Part shown: positions 60,787-64,000 of the stretch, one piece after another
Position numbering within the stretch: the first letter of the stretch is position 1
Layout of the letters: each line of letters begins with the position of its first letter
NCBI GenBank assembly: GCA_022843825.1
Contig: JALHMX010000005.1
Coordinates: 1 to 64,000 of the forward strand
Direction of reading: 5' to 3'
Source: Pseudobdellovibrionaceae bacterium
GTDB lineage: Bacteria; Bdellovibrionota; Bdellovibrionia; Bdellovibrionales; Bdellovibrionaceae
DNA length: 64,000 nt
Program-made: the position numbers and the translations under genes
The notes under the pieces: generated by a model
What the model saw: only the letters and a program-made list of their open reading frames with translations
Told to the model about the DNA's origin: nothing
Databases searched by the model: none

Positions 60787-63700
60787 CTACTGAATATCAG
60801 CTAGACTTACAGAAACCATGGTCGACACTCCACGTTCTTGCATAGTGACGCCGTAAAGTTTCTGGGCGCCTTCCATGGTGTGCTTGTTGTGTGTCACCAC
60901 GATGATCTGTGAACGCTTCGCCATTTCTTTGACTAAATCATTAAAGCGGAAAACGTTGGCGTCATCCAGTGGTGCATCAACCTCATCTAATAAGCAATAC
61001 GGAGATGGCTTAACTAGAAAAATAGAAAACACTAAAGCCACCGCTGTTAGGGCTTTTTCGCCACCAGACATCAATGATACATTCTGCATTTTTTTACCAG
61101 GAGGTTTTGCGATAATTTCAATTCCCACTTCACTTTTTTCAGGATCTTCCACAATAAGAAGCTGGGCTTCACCGCCACCGAATAGTACCGGGAAAACTTT
61201 TTGGAAGCGCTCATTCACTAAATCAAAGGTCTCTTTAAAACGTTTCGAGCAAATTTTATTAATACGTTCGATCACTTTTCTTAGTTGTTCTTTGGCTTCT
61301 GTTAAATCCTGATGTTGCTGAGTAAGAAATGTATAGCGCTCTTGTGTTTCTGAAAACTCTGCAATAGCCGAAAGATTTACTTCACCGATTTTAGATAGTT
61401 TCTCTCGAAGCTCTTTAAGCTCTGCATCCGCAGCCAATGGATCACCTTCGCGACCTTCATACTTAGAAATAATATCCGGCAAAACAAGCATGTATTTTTC
61501 TCGCGTTTGGTCGATGAGGTACTGCTCTTTCATTTTCGCTTGCTCTAATTTTAATTGTGAATCGTTCATTCGAGCCAAACGTTCGTTGCGTTCGCGCTGT
61601 GATGTCATCACTTTATTTTCTAATTCGCGAATATGAGCGGTCTCATTTTCAAATTGATTTTTAAATTGTGAAACCTCAAGACGTTTAGTCTCGATATCTG
61701 CAACCATTCTTTCAAAATCAATTTTTGCTTGCTCGAGTGCATACTGACCTTCACTCATCTGTGATGAATAGCCCTCTGCCTCTTCTGACATTCTGGATAA
61801 CTGAAGTTGCAAATCTGAAACCTGACGGCTGACCATCTCAAGTTGCTTGAGCACGCCCTGATATTCTTGCGTTCGCGATGCAGCCTCTATTTGAAGCTGA
61901 GTGACCTCAACTTGTTGAGCCTCAAAACCATCTTTCATAGACATATATTCGTTGGTCAATTCAGTGATGGCTATCTCGAGCTCCGCTTTTTGGGCCTTGA
62001 CGCTACCTAAACTTGAATTCATTTCGTCAATTTTTTCATTTAAAGAACTCAGTTGTTCTTGTAAACGGCGAACTTCTTTTTCTTGGCGCTCAACAACTGA
62101 TTTAGCTTGTTCAAATTCATTCTCGACGCGCTCTAAATCTTTTTTAAACTCAGCGGCCTTAACTTCTTGATCATTTCTGCGCTTTTGAGCACCTTCATAA
62201 TCCGTTAAAATATTTTTCAATTGTTCTTCTGTTTTCTTTAAAGCTTGCGAAGCCAACGCGAGCTTGCCCGCCCATTCGGATTTCTTCTGAGACAATTCTT
62301 TAATTTCCCGACGACGCTTAAGCACTCCGCTTTCTGCGGACTCTTTTGCTCCGCCAGTGAGTACGCCATCAGAAGACAGAGTGTCGCCCTCTTCGGTCAC
62401 AAAAGTCCAACCTGAATAATTAGGTCTTAACTGTAACGCTGTACGAATAGAGTCAACTATCGCAACTCCACCTAAAATGTGCTGAACCGATTGCTTAAAG
62501 GTCTCATCAGCCTGAACCACTTCATTTAATAATCCTAAAACGCCAGATTCATTTTTTGGATTACCCTGAACCATTGCCGTAGAGCTGTCATTGGAGTAAA
62601 AACTTGATCGGCCCGCTTGTTGAGATTTTAAGTAATCAACCGCTTCAATGGAGTGATCTTGCTTGTTAGATAATAAAATTTGAAGCTTAGATCCCAAAGC
62701 CGCTTCCATTGCTACTTCATACTGGCTAGGAACTTGAATCACTTCAGAGACCGGATGAAAAACTTCAGAGACCGTGCCGTCAGCGTGTATTTCTGTTGAT
62801 TTTGTTTTGCTCCAAAGCATGACTTGTTTCACGCCTTCTTCAAAACCCTCAAAATTTGAATGCAAATTTTCCAATCCATATAATAAAGATGTCACTTCAT
62901 TAAGATTATCTTTAAATTCTTGGACTTCCTGTTGTTTAGTTTCTAATTGCTCCGTTAAAATTTTCTTATTGGCTTCAAAAGACTCGACGTCATTTGATAG
63001 ATCCAATTGCAATTGACGTTGCTCGTCCAAATGCGTGATCACCTTACGTCGACGATTTTCAAATTCATGCTGAGTTTCTCGATATTCACTAAGTTTAATT
63101 TCTTCCTCAGAAATGCGATCGGAAACCTCTTGCTGTTGAGCTTTGTAGGTGTTTAATCGCGCATCAATCGAGGATTCCGACTGACCTAAGGCAAATTGCT
63201 CGCGTCGTTTAACAGTCAATTCTTCGTCAATCTCAACATATCTTTTTTGTTGCGCTGTAAAAATCTCAGATTTTTCTACAGACTCAACGCTTAAAGATTC
63301 TGATTCCGCTTTTAATTCATCGGCCTGTGCTTGCAACTGAACTTGATCCCGAGAAAGCAGATCAAAGCGTGCCTGCTGCTCGTTCAAAATACTACCGGTC
63401 ATTTGCTCGTTGCGTTTAGCTTGCTCTAAAGTAAAGCGAAGCTCTTGAATTTCCATTTCCTTTTTCTGAACTGCAGATTGATGATTGTAAAAATCCTGCT
63501 GTTTGGTTTCCACGGCTTTTTCTTGTTCAAGGATAGACAATTTCAATGCTTCAAGCTGCGATTGCATTCCGGCAAGCTCTGCCTCACTTCCGATTTCTAA
63601 ACTTTGCGCTTCGTCAAAGATTTTTTGCGCTTCGTCTGCAGCACGTTTTAATTCTACATATTGAATTGACGACAACCACAACTCAAGATCTTCAATTTGA

Positions 63701-63999
63701 GTTTTAATTCCCTTATAACGCTCAGCCCGTTGAGCTTGTCGCTGTAGACTGTCGATTTGGCGCTTTAATTCTCCAATGATATCTTGTAACCGAATCAAAT
63801 TTTGATCCGTTGATAAAAGCTTTCTTTGCGATTCTTTTTTGCGCGCTTTGAACTTCGTAATTCCCGCCGCTTCCTCGATAAGCATTCGGCGATCTTCTGG
63901 TTTCGAAGTAATGATCTTCCCAATCATTCCTTGTGCGATAATGGAAAAACCCTTAGAGCCCGCTCCGGTGTCCATAAAAATTTCTTGAACATCTTTAAG
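60787..63999 (-). CDS. smc: Chromosome partition protein SMC, N-terminus cut by window end
   Basis: Condensin ATPase that compacts and segregates chromosomes. The frame is open to the right edge, so the N-terminal Walker A part is missing. The visible start LKDVQEIFMDTGAGSKGFSIIAQG is the usual segment about 130 residues in; the ATG at 63975 is internal. Then come a coiled-coil arm, the hinge (about GVLGLLNEVVQADETFKQSV, with GGAK nearby), the return arm, and the C-terminal ATPase half with the signature LMSGGEKALTAVAL and Walker B YCLLDEVDAPLD. About 1070 residues are visible. Confidence 0.96.
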   Translation of the reverse strand, partial: LKDVQEIFMDTGAGSKGFSIIAQGMIGKIITSKPEDRRMLIEEAAGITKFKARKKESQRKLLSTDQNLIRLQDIIGELKRQIDSLQRQAQRAERYKGIKTQIEDLELWLSSIQYVELKRAADEAQKIFDEAQSLEIGSEAELAGMQSQLEALKLSILEQEKAVETKQQDFYNHQSAVQKKEMEIQELRFTLEQAKRNEQMTGSILNEQQARFDLLSRDQVQLQAQADELKAESESLSVESVEKSEIFTAQQKRYVEIDEELTVKRREQFALGQSESSIDARLNTYKAQQQEVSDRISEEEIKLSEYRETQHEFENRRRKVITHLDEQRQLQLDLSNDVESFEANKKILTEQLETKQQEVQEFKDNLNEVTSLLYGLENLHSNFEGFEEGVKQVMLWSKTKSTEIHADGTVSEVFHPVSEVIQVPSQYEVAMEAALGSKLQILLSNKQDHSIEAVDYLKSQQAGRSSFYSNDSSTAMVQGNPKNESGVLGLLNEVVQADETFKQSVQHILGGVAIVDSIRTALQLRPNYSGWTFVTEEGDTLSSDGVLTGGAKESAESGVLKRRREIKELSQKKSEWAGKLALASQALKKTEEQLKNILTDYEGAQKRRNDQEVKAAEFKKDLERVENEFEQAKSVVERQEKEVRRLQEQLSSLNEKIDEMNSSLGSVKAQKAELEIAITELTNEYMSMKDGFEAQQVEVTQLQIEAASRTQEYQGVLKQLEMVSRQVSDLQLQLSRMSEEAEGYSSQMSEGQYALEQAKIDFERMVADIETKRLEVSQFKNQFENETAHIRELENKVMTSQRERNERLARMNDSQLKLEQAKMKEQYLIDQTREKYMLVLPDIISKYEGREGDPLAADAELKELREKLSKIGEVNLSAIAEFSETQERYTFLTQQHQDLTEAKEQLRKVIERINKICSKRFKETFDLVNERFQKVFPVLFGGGEAQLLIVEDPEKSEVGIEIIAKPPGKKMQNVSLMSGGEKALTAVALVFSIFLVKPSPYCLLDEVDAPLDDANVFRFNDLVKEMAKRSQIIVVTHNKHTMEGAQKLYGVTMQERGVSTMVSVSLADIQ

Positions 64000-64000
64000 T

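Noticed and set aside
1-64000. CRISPR arrays
   Set aside because: No series of short direct repeats with regular unique spacers was seen on reading either strand.

Overview
The window reads as a chromosome segment of a Gram-negative bacterium with an outer membrane (LpxC, LptE, Omp85 and TamB proteins, many beta-barrel and lipoprotein precursors). Several traits point to the Bdellovibrionota or a close relative: the gene neighbourhoods, an FtsY with an N-terminal membrane anchor next to smc, a mitochondrial-type aconitase, a B12-dependent ribonucleotide reductase, RNase Y, and many secreted proteins including a lipobox ending in QNC. That placement is inference from gene content; no 16S rRNA is present.

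Layout. 1-3.5 kb: the end of a secreted beta-helix protein, a PBP4-like DD-carboxypeptidase, a PAP2 phosphatase and an acidic hypothetical protein. 3.6-7.9 kb (minus strand): ruvC-ruvA-ruvB-lpxC in one tight operon, then ald behind a very long hairpin. 7.9-17.3 kb (plus): a TPR protein, efp, a TPR-like protein, tamB and a large Omp85 protein with an unusually long POTRA region. 17.4-21.2 kb (plus): the methylcitrate cluster prpD-prpB-prpC plus a translationally coupled small lipoprotein. 21.3-22.9 kb (minus): lptE-holA. 22.9-25.4 kb (plus): a class V aminotransferase and purA. 25.4-25.6 kb: tRNA-Lys(TTT) and tRNA-Glu(TTC).

25.6-35.1 kb is an integrative element of about 9.5 kb. It sits in the 3' end of tRNA-Glu and is bounded by perfect 37-bp direct repeats (25589-25625 and 35097-35133). 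It carries a tyrosine integrase, a small serine recombinase, a ribbon-helix-helix-like protein, an XRE regulator, a possible 20-residue hydrophobic peptide, several lipoproteins and secreted proteins, a pentapeptide-like protein with channel-like membrane segments facing a second membrane protein, a Sel1/Hcp-like gene with no ordinary start codon, and a Vsr/DUF559-like nuclease. No capsid, tail, replication or conjugation genes were recognised. Its base composition is visibly AT-richer than the flanks.

35.1-46.4 kb: a SOUL-family lipoprotein, outer-membrane and secreted proteins, a large beta-propeller-like lipoprotein, and a signalling cluster of one response regulator and two soluble histidine kinases. 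46.5-49.8 kb: aconitase and a divergent LysR regulator. 49.8-54.9 kb: nrdJ, an IscA/ErpA-type Fe-S protein probably read from a leaderless mRNA, a DEAD-box helicase and a zinc-binding protein. 54.9-59.1 kb (minus): zapA, 5-formyl-THF cyclo-ligase, rny, tyrS and a 2Fe-2S ferredoxin in one operon with a clear promoter. 59.2-64 kb: a small secreted protein, then smc (cut by the window end) and ftsY.

No rRNA or CRISPR array was seen, and no stretch over 300 bases lacks a gene. The flanks are mostly envelope-biogenesis and housekeeping operons; the tRNA-Glu element is the main accessory region.
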